64,000 bases of DNA, taken from Dickeya undicola. GTDB lineage: Bacteria > Pseudomonadota > Gammaproteobacteria > Enterobacterales > Enterobacteriaceae. How positions within the stretch are numbered: the first letter of the stretch is position 1; every line of letters starts with the position of its first letter. Both the position numbers and the translations under genes were made by a program. Shown here in pieces: positions 63,663 through 64,000 of the stretch. The stretch is from the NCBI RefSeq assembly GCF_000784735.1, contig NZ_JSYG01000017.1, forward strand, positions 62,001-126,000, read 5' to 3'. Below the pieces are notes generated by a model. The model was not told the origin of the DNA. It saw only the letters and a program-made list of their open reading frames with translations, and made no database searches.

Positions 63663-64000
63663 GATGCATTCCAGATTGATAAAAATAGGGTAATAAAAAT
63701 GACGCCAGACAAGGCGATAAGGGTCATGGAAATAAGCGAGGTGACTATGCACTGGCGTGGAATTCCGATCATCCATCAGCGTTTATATAAATAATTCGTA
63801 TAATTCGGTGTGGTACGTGGGTGGGGGGGGTAATAGAATGACTTCGATCAATGTTTCACGTATTTTATGCCTGATGATGACCGTATTTTTACGGTTGATT
63901 AAAAATAACATAACAGAATGAGCGTGAATCAATTTTCCATTCTGTGATAAAGATCAGCTATGACGCAAAGAACTATTCCCCAGCGGTTGTACAGAAAAAA
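63663..64000. other. Upstream region of the tartrate-type operon
   Basis: About 340 bp to the window end. It is AT-rich and contains a run of eight G residues at 63823-63830 and TGTGATAAAGATCAGC (63943-63958), which has only one good CRP half-site. No gene is visible; the divergent partner, if any, lies beyond the window. Confidence 0.45.

Noticed and set aside
63943..63958. CRP-like site TGTGATAAAGATCAGC
   Set aside because: Only one half-site fits well (TGTGA); the other is TCAGC, so evidence is too weak to list as a site.
1..64000. tRNA or rRNA genes, CRISPR array, IS element, prophage
   Set aside because: I looked for tRNA-like arms, regularly spaced repeats, transposase or integrase frames and phage genes in the gaps and found none convincing.

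Overview
The window looks like chromosome of a soft-rot enterobacterium of the Pectobacteriaceae, most likely Dickeya. Three things point there: the enterobacterial backbone orders (yidQ-ibpA-ibpB, dctA-yhjJ-kdgK-yhjD, yhhS-dcrB-yhhQ-tusA-yhhN-yhhL-rsmD-ftsYEX-rpoH-panM-liv), a KdgR-type pectin-regulon operator in front of kdgK, and a cellulose operon of the bcsO/Q/A/B/C/D/Z type. I did not run any database search, so the genus is an inference. I see no rRNA, tRNA, CRISPR array, IS element or prophage.

Layout. 1-6980: sugar-acid catabolic cluster (FGGY D-ribulokinase-like, fucose/arabinose isomerase-like, NAL/DapA-type aldolase, cytoplasmic sialidase-fold protein, MHS-type MFS carrier, LacI-type regulator). 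6974-8703: yidQ and the small heat-shock genes ibpA and ibpB, with a sigma-32 promoter and two ROSE-type RNA thermometers. 9322-14642: a DASS carrier, a CitA/CitB-type two-component system and a 2-hydroxycarboxylate carrier. 15861-21597: the dppABCDF dipeptide ABC transporter. 21773-24380: divergent MocR-type regulator and EamA-type exporter with three iterons between them. 24538-36327: cellulose synthesis operon bcsO-Q-A-B-C-D-Z, preceded by two possible small ORFs. 36732-42397: dctA, yhjJ, kdgK, a 4-OT tautomerase and yhjD. 42602-53213: conserved backbone from yhhS through rpoH to panM. 53617-59752: livKHMGF and an aminotransferase. 59833-63662: L-tartrate-dehydratase-like operon (MFS carrier, ttdA, ttdB, FAH-family protein).

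The most interesting observation is that the first cluster forms a complete logical route for 3-deoxy-D-manno-octulosonate (Kdo): release by a GH33-like sialidase-fold hydrolase, aldol cleavage to pyruvate plus D-arabinose, isomerisation to D-ribulose by an L-fucose/D-arabinose isomerase homologue, and phosphorylation to D-ribulose 5-phosphate by an FGGY D-ribulokinase. ManNAc kinase and epimerase, needed for ordinary sialic acid use, are absent. Kdo occurs in rhamnogalacturonan II of plant cell walls, which would suit a plant pathogen.

RNA- and DNA-level control is unusually visible: paired ROSE thermometers on ibpA and ibpB, a short preQ1-I riboswitch that overlaps the yhhQ Shine-Dalgarno, a sigma-E promoter before rpoH, a CRP-like site before dctA, a KdgR box before kdgK, and a GcvB-like CA-rich target before dppA.
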